Assembly: GCF_030812255.1 (NCBI RefSeq)
Contig: NZ_JAUSSH010000001.1
Span: 186,001 to 250,000, forward strand
Reading direction: 5' to 3'
DNA: 64,000 nucleotides
Origin: Paeniglutamicibacter psychrophenolicus
GTDB taxonomy: Bacteria; Actinomycetota; Actinomycetes; Actinomycetales; Micrococcaceae
A program made the position numbers and the translations under genes. Every line of letters begins with the position of its first letter. Position 1 is the first letter of the stretch. The notes beneath the pieces are model-generated. The model made no database searches. It saw only the letters and a list, made by a program, of their open reading frames with translations, and was not told the origin of the DNA. Shown in pieces: positions 8,223 through 16,998 of the stretch.

Positions 8223-9418
8223 GCAAGATCCGCCCCCTTGGGGGAATCATCGTCGCCGACTTCTCCCGGGTCCTGGCCGGCCCGCTGTGCACCATGACGC
8301 TTGCCGACCTCGGGGCCACGGTCATCAAGGTCGAACGCCCCGGCACCGGGGACGACACCCGCAGCTGGGGGCCGCCCTTCTCCGCCACCGGCTCGACCTA
8401 CTTCGAATCGGTGAACCGCAACAAGCAGTCGGTCGCCCTGGACCTCGCCGACCCCGCCGACAGGGAGATGGCCAGGGAACTGGCGCTGCGCGCCGACGTG
8501 CTGGTGGAAAACTTCAAACCCGGCGGCATGGACAAACTGGGCCTTGGCTATGCGGAACTCTCCGCACGGAACCCCGGGCTGGTCTACGCCTCGATCTCCG
8601 GCTTCGGCTCCGCCGGGGGAGCCCACCTGCCCGGCTACGACTTCATCGTCCAGGCCCTGGGCGGGCTCATGTCGATCACCGGGGAAGCCGGTGCCGACCC
8701 GATGAAAGCCGGGGTTGCGCTGGTGGACGTGCTCACCGCCAAGGACGCAAGCATCGGGGTGCTCGCGGCGCTGAGTGCCCGCAACTCCTCCGGGCACGGC
8801 GCGCACGTGGAGGTCAACCTGCTCTCCAGCCTGCAAGGAGCCCTGGCCAACCAGGGCCAGGCGTACCTGGGTGCGGGCAAGGTCGCCACCCGCATGGGCA
8901 ACGAGCACCCCTCTATCGTGCCCTACCAGTTGCTGGCGTGCGCCGACGGATCCGTCGCCGTGGCCTGCGGCAACGATCGCCAATTCGCCAGGCTCTGCGC
9001 CGAGATCGGGACCCCCGAGCTCTCCTCCGATGCGCGCTTCGCGACCAACTCGGCCCGCGTGGCCCACCGCGAGGTGCTGATCCCGCTGCTCGAGGACGCG
9101 CTGGGTGCCGACACCGGCGCCAACTGGCAGTCCCGCTTCACCGGCATCGGGGTGCCGGCCGGAAAGGTGGCCGGCATCGACGAGGGCCTGGCCTACGCAC
9201 AGTCCCTGGGACTCGAACCTGTCATCGAGGTGCACAATGCCGAAGGCCTGACGGTCGGCAAGCAGGTACGACACCCGATCACCTGGACCCCGGAGCTTGA
9301 CGCGCCCACCGTGGCCCCGCCGCAGCTGGGCGAACACACCGAGAGCATCCGCTCCTGGCTGGGAAGCACTGCCGGCCCCGTCCCCGGGTCACGGGACATG
9401 GCGCAGCTGAACCCCTGA
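8219..9418 (+). CDS. class III (CaiB/BaiF) CoA-transferase, likely glutarate-activating
   Basis: A 399-residue CoA-transferase family III enzyme: ADFSRVLAGPLCTMTLADLGA at the N-terminus, KVERPGTGDDTR, and VALVDVLTAKDASIGVLAAL, where Asp170 aligns with the catalytic Asp of formyl-CoA transferase. It moves CoA between carboxylic acids through mixed-anhydride intermediates. Between a permease and a glutaryl-CoA dehydrogenase gene the obvious role is succinyl-CoA:glutarate CoA-transferase (like human SUGCT); this is contextual. ATGA overlap with the permease. Its 3' end overlaps the convergent PucR gene by 30 bases. Confidence 0.83.
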   Translation: MSKIRPLGGIIVADFSRVLAGPLCTMTLADLGATVIKVERPGTGDDTRSWGPPFSATGSTYFESVNRNKQSVALDLADPADREMARELALRADVLVENFKPGGMDKLGLGYAELSARNPGLVYASISGFGSAGGAHLPGYDFIVQALGGLMSITGEAGADPMKAGVALVDVLTAKDASIGVLAALSARNSSGHGAHVEVNLLSSLQGALANQGQAYLGAGKVATRMGNEHPSIVPYQLLACADGSVAVACGNDRQFARLCAEIGTPELSSDARFATNSARVAHREVLIPLLEDALGADTGANWQSRFTGIGVPAGKVAGIDEGLAYAQSLGLEPVIEVHNAEGLTVGKQVRHPITWTPELDAPTVAPPQLGEHTESIRSWLGSTAGPVPGSRDMAQLNP

Positions 9419-10951
9419 TTCCTCGCGGCGCATCGCCAGCCACAGGTGCGCGGCGACATCCGGGTCGTCCAGGTCCACGCCCAACAGGCCCGATGCCACC
9501 GAGATCCGGTGGCGCAGCGAATTCCGGTGGATGCCCAGGGCCCGTGCCGCATCTTCCCAGGTGCCGCGGGCCCCGAGGTAGGCCCGGACGGTGGCCAGCA
9601 GGTCGGCGCGCGGATACTCTGCCAGCGCACGCACCCAGCCGACGGCCTTCGCGTCCTCGCTGGCGTCCACCGCCACCAGGTGCCCGGCCGGAGCCTGCAG
9701 CACGGCCCGGCGCAACACCGCAAGGTTCCCCGGGATCTCGCCCAGGGACACCGGGTCGCCCAACGCCGCGGCCAGCGACCCAAAGGCCTCCGGCTCGGCG
9801 GCCCCGGCAATCCCCAGCAGCGCATCTTGCTCCAGGGACCGCCCACCCCCGTCGGCCGGCCTGCTGCCGATCCCGGAGGCAGGAAGCACCAGGTAGAGGA
9901 TCCCGTCCTGCGCGTGGCGCAACGTGCAGGCGTCCACCGCTGCGGACAAATCGGGCAACCCCGGATCGGCCACCAGCTTCGCCGCGGCCCGCGCCGCCAG
10001 CCCGGGATCATCCCCGTCGGAGAGCCTGATGCCAAGCAGCCGGACCCGTGTGGGCAGCTCGGCCAGTCCCACATCCTCGGCAACCATGTGCGCGGCCTCG
10101 GTCTGGCCGTGCAGCAACAGCTTGGTGGTCGCCGCGCCCAGTGCGTTGGTCGTGCCGATGACCACCTCGCGCTGCCGCGCGCGCAGGGCCAGCAGCGTGG
10201 AGACCGTCATGATGACCTGCCGGTCGGCGCGGGTCAGCGTGCGCCCCGAACCGATGCACAGAAACCCGTGGATCCGGGAGCCCAGCAGGATCGGGTAGAG
10301 CACCACCGGCTGGCCCTGCACCTCGAAGGTGGCGGCCGACGGCACACCGGCCTTGTGGAAGCGGATCGATTCGGCGCGCAGCAGCCCCACCAGCGACACG
10401 GCCGAGACCGGCCACACGGTCTCGGTTCCGGCATCCGCCGGAAGGTACGCGGCCCAGCCACCCAGCGCCTGGGCCAGCCCGCGCACCACGGCATTGGTGG
10501 CATCCGGGCGCATCGCCGCCCGAGCCAGCGCGGTCTGCGTGCCCAGCGAATCCATCAGGTTCGCGGTGTCGTCCCGGGCGGACAGGCGCCAATAGGCGCG
10601 TGAGACGTGCTGGAACGGCACGCCGTCGGGGACGATCGCCAGTTCGATGCCCGCGGCCTGGCTTGCCGCCAGCACGTGCGCGGGGACCTCCGTGAGCCAC
10701 GGCCCCAGGCCCAGGCCCACGGCACGCACCTCCCTTTCGCCGAGCCGGGCCATATAGGCGGCGGAGAGCGCGGCGGACTTGGCAAAGGGCATGCCGGTGG
10801 TCAGCAGCAGCTCCCCGCCTTCGAGGTACGGGGTTGGGTCTTCCAGCTCGGAGACGTGCACGCCGGTGACCGGATTGGCACTGAATTGTGCGCCCGGGGC
10901 GGGCACCAGCTCGGGCCCGAGCTCGGCACCCATCTGCAACAAGGAGATCAT
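9389..10951 (-). CDS. PucR/CdaR-family transcriptional regulator
   Basis: A 520-residue regulator. Residues about 10-130 form the N-terminal PucR domain (VHVSELEDPTPYLEGGELLLTTGMPF is its hallmark). A middle region resembles the CdaR GGDEF-like domain, and the C-terminus is the PucR helix-turn-helix (YLGARGTWEDAARALGIHRN ... HRISVASGLLGV). Members sense purine or amino acid metabolites and usually activate catabolic genes. It sits inside the cluster, divergent from the aminotransferase gene. ATG 10951 has no Shine-Dalgarno, and GATAAT seven bases upstream suggests a leaderless transcript. That GATAAT is part of the TTGGATAAT motif, so autoregulation is likely. Confidence 0.86.
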   Translation of the reverse strand: MISLLQMGAELGPELVPAPGAQFSANPVTGVHVSELEDPTPYLEGGELLLTTGMPFAKSAALSAAYMARLGEREVRAVGLGLGPWLTEVPAHVLAASQAAGIELAIVPDGVPFQHVSRAYWRLSARDDTANLMDSLGTQTALARAAMRPDATNAVVRGLAQALGGWAAYLPADAGTETVWPVSAVSLVGLLRAESIRFHKAGVPSAATFEVQGQPVVLYPILLGSRIHGFLCIGSGRTLTRADRQVIMTVSTLLALRARQREVVIGTTNALGAATTKLLLHGQTEAAHMVAEDVGLAELPTRVRLLGIRLSDGDDPGLAARAAAKLVADPGLPDLSAAVDACTLRHAQDGILYLVLPASGIGSRPADGGGRSLEQDALLGIAGAAEPEAFGSLAAALGDPVSLGEIPGNLAVLRRAVLQAPAGHLVAVDASEDAKAVGWVRALAEYPRADLLATVRAYLGARGTWEDAARALGIHRNSLRHRISVASGLLGVDLDDPDVAAHLWLAMRREESGVQLRHVP

Positions 10952-10958
10952 GGGTTGA

Positions 10959-11026
10959 ATTATCCAACACGGACGGTTGTCTTGGGTGAATTGTCCAATG
11001 ACGCGTGTCACGCCTTGGCATAACGT
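10959..11026. promoter_or_regulatory. divergent pucR / aminotransferase control region
   Basis: It holds two copies of the motif found before the permease, here as ATTATCCAA (10959-10967) and ATTGTCCAA (10990-10998), exactly 31 bases or about three helical turns apart. The second abuts a weak -35, ATGACG (10998-11003), 17 bases before TAACGT (11021-11026). GTCACGCC at 11007-11014 repeats the element in the permease promoter. Best read as tandem PucR-type sites; inference. Confidence 0.5.
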
Positions 11027-11033
11027 GGAACGC

Positions 11034-12395
11034 ATGACCGAAACGCTCCCGGCCCTCGACGCCGCCACCATTCCCCAGTCCCGCCACCTCGCCACCGCCA
11101 TCCCCGGCCCGCGTTCCACCGCGCTGCACGCCGAACGCGCATCCCAGGTAACCAGCGGCTTCGGGATCGCCCTGCCGGTCTTCGTCACCCGCGCGGACGG
11201 CGGCATCATCGAGGACGTCGACGGCAACCGGCTTATCGACTTCGCCTCCGGCATCGCTGTGACCTCGCTGGGCGCCGGCAACAAGCGCGTGGCGCAGCGC
11301 GTCGCGGCCCAGCTCGAGGCCTTCACGCATACCTGCTTCATGGTCACCGAATACGAATCCTTCACCCAGGTCTGCAAATGGCTCAACGAGAACACCCCGG
11401 GCGACTTCGAGAAGCGCACCGGCCTGTTCTCCACCGGCGCCGAGGCCGTGGAAAACGCCATCAAGATCGCCCGCGCCGCCACCGGACGGGCGAAGGTGCT
11501 GGTCTTCGACGAGGCGTACCACGGCCGCTCGCTGCTCACCATGGCCATGACCGCCAAGGTCAATCCGTACAAGTTGAACTTCGGCCCGCTGCCGGCCGAG
11601 ATCATCCGCGCGGCCTCCGCCAACCCGCTGCGCCCCGCCCAGGGCCTGGCCGCCGGCGCCGAGGCCGCGCTGGCCTCGGTCGAAGCCACCATCCTCGAAC
11701 ACGGTGCCGACACCTTCGCCGCCATGGTCATCGAGCCGATCCAGGGCGAGGGCGGCTTCATCGTCCCGGCGCCCGGGTTCATCCCGGGCCTGCGCAAACT
11801 CGCCGACAAATACGGCATCGTGCTGGTCATCGACGAGATCCAGGCCGGCATGGGCCGCACCGGAACCCTCTTCGCCTCCGAGCACGAGGGCGTCGCCGGG
11901 GACCTGATCCTCACCGCCAAGGCACTGGCCAACGGCGTCCCGCTCTCCGCGGTCACCGGACGCACCGAACTGATGAACGCCCCGCACGCCGGGGGACTGG
12001 GCGGCACCTACGCCGGCAACCCGCTGGCCTGCGAGGCCGCACTGGCGGTCTTCGAGCAGTTCGAGGACGGCACCTTGCTGGCCAACGCCCGCCGCATCGA
12101 GCAGATCGCCCGCGAAGTCCTCGAGCCCCTGTTGGCTTCAACCGAGATTGTTGCCGAGGTCCGCGGCCGTGGGGCCATGCTCGCCATCGAGCTGGCCGAT
12201 GCCGGGACCCTGGCACCGCGCGCGGATCTGGCCAAGGAAATCTCCGCGGCCTGCCATGCGCAGGGCCTGGTCACCCTGACCTGCGGCACCCACGGCAACG
12301 TCGTGCGCCTGCTGCCCCCGTTGGTCATCGGCGAGGAACTGTTGCGCGACGGACTGGACATCCTGGCCCGGGCCATCGCCGACGCCGCCAAGTAG
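11034..12395 (+). CDS. gabT: class III omega-aminotransferase (GABA/5-aminovalerate type)
   Basis: A PLP-dependent enzyme of 453 residues transferring an omega-amino group to 2-oxoglutarate. The class III signature runs through VLVIDEIQAGMGRTG and ILTAKALANGVPLSAVTG, where Lys296 is the Schiff-base lysine; GLGGTYAGNPLACEAAL contributes the phosphate site. The chain resembles 4-aminobutyrate aminotransferases, which commonly also accept 5-aminovalerate. With glutaryl-CoA dehydrogenase next door, conversion of 5-aminovalerate to glutarate semialdehyde (DavT role) is the better guess. ATG 11034 is chosen by family alignment; the Shine-Dalgarno is weak. Followed 50 bases later by the dehydrogenase gene. 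Confidence 0.87.
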   Translation: MTETLPALDAATIPQSRHLATAIPGPRSTALHAERASQVTSGFGIALPVFVTRADGGIIEDVDGNRLIDFASGIAVTSLGAGNKRVAQRVAAQLEAFTHTCFMVTEYESFTQVCKWLNENTPGDFEKRTGLFSTGAEAVENAIKIARAATGRAKVLVFDEAYHGRSLLTMAMTAKVNPYKLNFGPLPAEIIRAASANPLRPAQGLAAGAEAALASVEATILEHGADTFAAMVIEPIQGEGGFIVPAPGFIPGLRKLADKYGIVLVIDEIQAGMGRTGTLFASEHEGVAGDLILTAKALANGVPLSAVTGRTELMNAPHAGGLGGTYAGNPLACEAALAVFEQFEDGTLLANARRIEQIAREVLEPLLASTEIVAEVRGRGAMLAIELADAGTLAPRADLAKEISAACHAQGLVTLTCGTHGNVVRLLPPLVIGEELLRDGLDILARAIADAAK

Positions 12396-12445
12396 CCTGA
12401 CGGGCACCCCCGAACCACCCCCCACGACCTTCCTTGGAGAACACC

Positions 12446-13639
12446 ATGAGCCTGACCCTGCACGACCACGAAACCCACCAGCTTGACCCGGCCGACCTGA
12501 TCAACTTCGATGCGCTGCTTTCCGCGCCGGAACTCGCCTTGCGCGCCAAGGTCCGCACCTTTGTCGACGAGGCCATCAAGCCCAACATCGCCGGTTGGTA
12601 CGCCGATGCGGTCTTCCCGCTGGAAATCGTCCCGGAAATGGCCAAGCTCGGCCTGCTGGGCATGCACCTGAAGGGCTATGGCTGCGCCGGCGCCACCGCC
12701 GTGGAGTACGGCATCGCCGGCTCCGAGCTGGAGGCCGGGGACTCGGGGCTGCGCACCTTCGTCTCGGTGCAGGGTTCGCTGGCGATGAGCGCGATCTACA
12801 AGCACGGCTCGGAGGAACAGAAGTCCGAATGGCTGCCGAAGATGGCCGCGGGGCAGGCCATCGGCTGCTTCGGGCTGACCGAACCAACCGCCGGCTCGGA
12901 CCCCTCGGCGATGAAGACCTTCGCCCGCCGCGACGGCGACGACTGGGTCATCAACGGCACCAAGCGCTGGATCGGCCTGGCCAACGTCGCCCAGGTCGCC
13001 GTCATCTGGGCACAGACCGACGAGGGCATCCGCGGATTTGTGGTCCCCACGCAAACCTCCGGGTTCAAGGCGACCCCGATCGAGCAGAAGCTCTCGATGC
13101 GGGCCTCCATCCAGTGCGAGATCGAGCTGACCGACGTGCGTCTTCCGGCCACCGCGGTGCTGCCGAACGTGGTGGGCCTGAAGGGCCCGTTCTCCTGCCT
13201 GAACGAGGCCCGCTACGGCATCATCTGGGGAGCCATGGGAGCGGCCCGCGACGCCTTCGAGGACGCCCTGGCGTACTCGCAGCAGCGCCTGCAGTTCGAC
13301 AAGCCGCTGGCCGGCTACCAGATGACCCAGCAGAAGCTGGTGGACATGGCCCTGGAGATCAACAAGGGCTACCTGCTGGCCCTGCACATCGGGCGCATGA
13401 AGGATGCCGGGACACTTGACCTGCACCAGATCTCGGTGGGCAAGCTGAACAACTGCCGCGAGGCCATCAAGATCGCCCGCGAGGCCCGCACCATCCTGGG
13501 CGGCAACGGCATCACCCTGGACTACTCGCCGCTGCGCCACGCCAACAACCTGGAATCGGTGCGCACCTACGAGGGCACCGACGAGGTCCACACCCTGATC
13601 CTGGGCAACAAGCTCACCGGCGTCCCGGCCTTCCGCTAA
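12446..13639 (+). CDS. gcdH: glutaryl-CoA dehydrogenase
   Basis: A 397-residue acyl-CoA dehydrogenase. It carries the GCDH-specific segments MHLKGYGCAGATAVEYG, DSGLRTFVSVQGSLAM and IGCFGLTEPTAGSDPS, plus RTYEGTDEVHTLILG, with Glu376 matching the catalytic base (human Glu370). The family oxidises and decarboxylates glutaryl-CoA to crotonyl-CoA using FAD and an electron transfer flavoprotein. ATG 12446 has TTGGAG at ideal spacing; a TTG four codons upstream is less likely. This gene identifies the cluster as a glutarate route and distinguishes it from a GABA-to-succinate route. Confidence 0.92.
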   Translation: MSLTLHDHETHQLDPADLINFDALLSAPELALRAKVRTFVDEAIKPNIAGWYADAVFPLEIVPEMAKLGLLGMHLKGYGCAGATAVEYGIAGSELEAGDSGLRTFVSVQGSLAMSAIYKHGSEEQKSEWLPKMAAGQAIGCFGLTEPTAGSDPSAMKTFARRDGDDWVINGTKRWIGLANVAQVAVIWAQTDEGIRGFVVPTQTSGFKATPIEQKLSMRASIQCEIELTDVRLPATAVLPNVVGLKGPFSCLNEARYGIIWGAMGAARDAFEDALAYSQQRLQFDKPLAGYQMTQQKLVDMALEINKGYLLALHIGRMKDAGTLDLHQISVGKLNNCREAIKIAREARTILGGNGITLDYSPLRHANNLESVRTYEGTDEVHTLILGNKLTGVPAFR

Positions 13640-13669
13640 GGATTCCCCAACATCCATCCCGAGGGAAAA

Positions 13670-15130
13670 ATGACTGAAACCATCACACAGACCGACGTTG
13701 TTCCGCTGCGCCTGCTGATCGACGGCAGCTGGGTCGAAGGCACCGGGCACGAGCTGGAATCGACCTCGCCGACCGACCCGAGGCAGGTTGTCGCAGCCGG
13801 CGGCACCGCCACCGTGGACGACGTGCGCTCCGCCATGTCCGCCGCCCGCGCCGCGGCCGCGGGCTGGGCCGCCACCCCGATGGCCGAACGCGGGGGATAC
13901 CTGTCCCGGGCCGCGGGAATCGTCACCGCCAACGCCGAGGCGTGGGGCACCGAGCTGGCCCGCGAGGAAGGAAAGACCGTCGCCGAGGGCCGCGGCGAGG
14001 TGCTGCGCGCCGCACAGATCCTTTCCTACTACTCGGCCGAGTCCGACCGGCTGGCCGGGGAGGTCTTCTCCTCCCCGCGCCGCGGCGAAAAGATCCTGGT
14101 GACCCGCAAGCCGCTGGGCGTCGTCGGCGTCATCACCCCGTTCAACTTCCCCATCGCGATCCCGGCCTGGAAGATCGCACCGGCATTGGTCTTCGGCAAC
14201 ACCGTGGTGTGGAAGCCGGCCTCCACGGTGCCGCTGCTGGCGATGCGCCTGGCCCAGGCGCTGGTGGAGGCGGGCCTGCCGGCCGGCGTGCTGAACCTCG
14301 TGCTTGGCTCCGGGGCGCTGGGCAACGAGATCGTGAACCACCCGGAGCTTGACGGGCTAACCTTCACCGGGTCCACGGGCGTGGGGCGCAAGCTCGCCGC
14401 CGCCGCCGCCGGTGCCGGGGTGCCTATCCAGGCCGAGATGGGCGGAAAGAACGCCTCGGTCGTGCTGGAGGATGCCGACCTGGAACTCGCCACCGAGCAG
14501 GTCCTCTTCGGGGCCTTCCGTTCCACCGGGCAGAAATGCACCGCGACCTCGCGGCTGATCCTGCAAGAGTCGATCGCCGTGCCGTTCCTGGAACGCCTGC
14601 GCGAGCGCCTGGGGCAGTGGAAGACCGGGGATCCGACCGATCCGTCGGTGCACATGGGCCCGGTCGTTTCCCCGGCCGCCGCCGGGCAGATCCGTGCCGG
14701 CATTGCCGCATCGATGGCCCAGGGTGCCACCGTGGGCTTCGAGGGCGATGTCGCGTCCCTGGGGGATGCCTTCGTGGCCCCAACGGTGCTGGAGGTCCCG
14801 GATGCGGGCAACGACGCGTGGCGCGAGGAATTCTTCGGACCGGTCCTGGCGGTGCGCCGCGTGGCCACCACCGAGGAAGCCTTTGCGCTGGCCAACGACT
14901 CCGAGTACGGCCTGAGTTGTGCGCTGTTCACCCAGGACCTGTCCAAGGCCCTGGCCGCCATGGAATCCATTGACGTGGGCATCCTGCACGTGAACTCCGA
15001 GTCGGCCGGCGCCGATCCGCACGTGCCCTTCGGCGGGGCCAAGAAGAGCGGTTACGGCCCGAAGGAACAAGGCGGTGCCGCGAAGGAATTCTTCACGCAC
15101 ACCACCACCGTGTACCTGCGCGGGGCCTGA
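13670..15130 (+). CDS. NAD(P)-dependent semialdehyde dehydrogenase (glutarate/succinate/ketoglutarate semialdehyde type)
   Basis: An ALDH-superfamily enzyme of 486 residues: TPFNFPIAIPAWKIAPALVFGN coenzyme region split over residues 157-177, general base in QAEMGGKNA (Glu256) and nucleophile in STGQKCTATSR (Cys290). The QKCTATSR and HVNSESAGADPHVPFGG segments resemble 2-oxoglutarate semialdehyde dehydrogenases more than GabD, but the groups overlap in substrate range. In this operon it would oxidise glutarate semialdehyde to glutarate (DavD role). ATG follows GAGGGAAAA. A GC-rich hairpin follows the stop. Confidence 0.87.
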   Translation: MTETITQTDVVPLRLLIDGSWVEGTGHELESTSPTDPRQVVAAGGTATVDDVRSAMSAARAAAAGWAATPMAERGGYLSRAAGIVTANAEAWGTELAREEGKTVAEGRGEVLRAAQILSYYSAESDRLAGEVFSSPRRGEKILVTRKPLGVVGVITPFNFPIAIPAWKIAPALVFGNTVVWKPASTVPLLAMRLAQALVEAGLPAGVLNLVLGSGALGNEIVNHPELDGLTFTGSTGVGRKLAAAAAGAGVPIQAEMGGKNASVVLEDADLELATEQVLFGAFRSTGQKCTATSRLILQESIAVPFLERLRERLGQWKTGDPTDPSVHMGPVVSPAAAGQIRAGIAASMAQGATVGFEGDVASLGDAFVAPTVLEVPDAGNDAWREEFFGPVLAVRRVATTEEAFALANDSEYGLSCALFTQDLSKALAAMESIDVGILHVNSESAGADPHVPFGGAKKSGYGPKEQGGAAKEFFTHTTTVYLRGA

Positions 15131-15143
15131 CACCATCCGGTTC

Positions 15144-15189
15144 GGGGCGCCCGCCGTCATCTGGCAGGACCGGATGCGGCCGGCGCCCC
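15144..15189 (+). terminator. GC-rich hairpin after the aldehyde dehydrogenase gene
   Basis: GGGGCGCC at 15144-15151 pairs with GGCGCCCC at 15182-15189, and CATCCGG / CCGGATG (15134-15140 and 15170-15176) offers an alternative pairing. No T-tract follows, which is normal in high-GC actinobacteria. Termination is inferred from position. Confidence 0.35.
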
Positions 15190-15268
15190 GTCCCGTGCCT
15201 AGGATAAACATCGAGCCTGGCCGCCAAACGTGAGCCAGCGAACAATTGACGAAAGCGCGGAGCCAAGA

Positions 15269-16150
15269 ATGAGTGCAGGGACCGGCATCGAAAACATCTC
15301 CACCATCCTGGTCATTGGTGCCGGAACCATGGGACGGCAGATCGCCATGAGTGCGGCCCTGGCCGGGTACTCCACCACCATCCAGGACATCTCCGAAGAG
15401 GGACTGGTCGCGGCGCGCACCGAGCTCGAGGGCTGGGCCGCCTCCCGGGTGGCCAAGGGCAAGCTCGGGCAGGGGGCCGCCACCGCGGCCCTGGAAGCCC
15501 TGGCCTACAGCACCGACCTGGACGCCGCGGCCGCCACGGCGGACTTCGTGATCGAGGCCGCCACCGAGCGGCTGGACATCAAGACACAGATCTTCGAGAA
15601 GCTCGGCGTGCTGGCCCCGGCCCACGCGATCCTGGCGACCAACTCCTCGACCCTGGGTTCCTCCAAGGTCGCGGCGGCCACCGGGCGCCCGGCCCTGGTG
15701 TGCAACATGCACTTCTTCAACCCGGCCCTGGTCATGAAGTGCGTGGAGGTCGTGCGCCACGAAACCACCAGCGACGTCACGGTGGACACCGCGATGGAGC
15801 TGGCGCGCCGGCTGGGCAAGGAGCCGGTGCTGATCAACCGCGAGATCCCCGGGTTCATCGCCAACCGCCTGATGGGCGCCATCCAGCGCGAGGCGCTGTT
15901 CCTGGCCGATGCGGGCATCGCCAGCATCGAGGACATCGACACCACCGCGCGCACCGCGCTGGGCCATCCGATGGGCCCGTTCGCGCTGATGGACATGGTC
16001 GGGCTCGACGTCATCGACTTCATTGCCCAGGCCACGCACGCGGAGACCGGCGCGGCCGAAGACGCCCCCAACGGGCGCATCGCGGCCCTGGTCGCCGAGG
16101 GCAAGCTGGGCCGCAAGTCCGGGGCGGGCTTCTACGACTACGCCGGGTAG
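15269..16150 (+). CDS. 3-hydroxyacyl-CoA dehydrogenase (3-hydroxybutyryl-CoA type)
   Basis: A 293-residue single-domain enzyme of the Hbd/FadB2 size. NAD-binding ILVIGAGTMGRQIA (about residues 13-26), catalytic His148 in NMHFFNPA and the FIANRLMGAIQREAL helix of the dimer domain are all present. It would oxidise 3-hydroxybutyryl-CoA to acetoacetyl-CoA, the step two positions after glutaryl-CoA dehydrogenase. The crotonase and thiolase needed to complete the route are not in the window. ATG 15269 is set by GGAG six bases upstream. It lies 138 bases after the aldehyde dehydrogenase behind a hairpin, so it may have its own promoter. Confidence 0.88.
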   Translation: MSAGTGIENISTILVIGAGTMGRQIAMSAALAGYSTTIQDISEEGLVAARTELEGWAASRVAKGKLGQGAATAALEALAYSTDLDAAAATADFVIEAATERLDIKTQIFEKLGVLAPAHAILATNSSTLGSSKVAAATGRPALVCNMHFFNPALVMKCVEVVRHETTSDVTVDTAMELARRLGKEPVLINREIPGFIANRLMGAIQREALFLADAGIASIEDIDTTARTALGHPMGPFALMDMVGLDVIDFIAQATHAETGAAEDAPNGRIAALVAEGKLGRKSGAGFYDYAG

Positions 16151-16187
16151 CGTGATCCCGCACCACGTCCTACCCGGATCGGGCCCC

Positions 16188-16208
16188 CCGGGCGGGCATG
16201 GCGCCCGG
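16188..16208 (+). terminator. terminator-like hairpin after the 3-hydroxyacyl-CoA dehydrogenase
   Basis: CCGGGCG at 16188-16194 pairs with CGCCCGG at 16202-16208 across a seven-base loop, 38 bases after the stop codon. There is no U-tract. Its place at the end of the catabolic cluster supports termination. Confidence 0.4.
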
Positions 16209-16492
16209 AGACGCCGCGGGCCCGGTTACGGCATAACGGTGCCCCGGTGTCGGCGATTGCGCCGCCAAGTCGGGCAATGGACGACCTGGCGTGGGCCCGC
16301 TTGTTCAAGGCCGCCCAATGGGCCGGCTCGCGCTGTCGCACTGTCGACCACCTGCCCGACCAGGTTTGCCGCGGACCTGGCCGCTGGCATTGCAGTGGCA
16401 CTGGTGGGTTTGGCATCGGGTGCCCTATGGCATCCGGCGGCCAACCACCCGAACAGGGAACACTTCGTTGCCGTTGAAGACCCGGTGCCAAT

Positions 16493-16512
16493 CCGGAATA
16501 TCCATATTGCGG
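16493..16512. promoter_or_regulatory. AT-rich 20-base palindrome upstream of xdhABC
   Basis: CCGGAATAT-CC-ATATTGCGG is an inverted repeat with one mismatch in nine-base arms, in the AT-richer part of the intergenic region about 500 bases before xdhA. It has operator shape, but no regulator gene adjoins it and the target promoter is unknown. Confidence 0.35.
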
Positions 16513-16970
16513 GAAATGAATACCACCGAATGCATGACAAGGATCACAGTCACTGCTATTGTCGGGGCATGCCCATGGCGGGAACCTATCCATGGTCGCC
16601 ATCCACCGGGCATGTTGCTGAATGAGTGGCCGGCGGTTTCGGGCGAAACCGGAGTGCCGGTTCACTCGCGGGAAACACACGGGAGCCACGCCCATGAATA
16701 GCGGGACAACTGGTTTGGAATACAGAAACGCCGGCTGGGTGCGGCCGGCTCCCAAAGAACGCCGTATGTGTCTTGTGAACCAACAACATTGATGATCCGA
16801 AACACCGGAGGACCCTCATGGGTGGAACGACGGCATGGTCGAAGGGGCAGATTGCCCACGGAAACTAAGCTGGCCTGCATGCAGCGAGCCAGCTGAACCA
16901 GACCCTGGCTCCTGGCGCTGATACGCAGGCCGCTTTGTTGCGCGCCCATCATCAATCGTTCGTTCACAGC

Positions 16971-16998
16971 GCTTCCCGCCCTGGTGGGAAGCAGGAGG
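16971..16998 (+). promoter_or_regulatory. hairpin directly before the xdhA Shine-Dalgarno
   Basis: GCTTCCC (16971-16977) and GGGAAGC (16986-16992) form a perfect seven-base stem ending one base before AGGAGG (16993-16998), which is seven bases from the xdhA ATG. The hairpin would hold the ribosome site at its foot and could modulate translation. The structure is directly visible; the role is inference. Confidence 0.4.

Noticed and set aside
15130-15230. T-less hairpin considered as an attenuator or riboswitch
   Set aside because: Simple paired arms after a stop codon; no conserved aptamer-like elements are visible.
16291-16701. 136-codon frame in the xdhA upstream region
   Set aside because: No third-position bias, ribosome site or recognisable domain; treated as non-coding.
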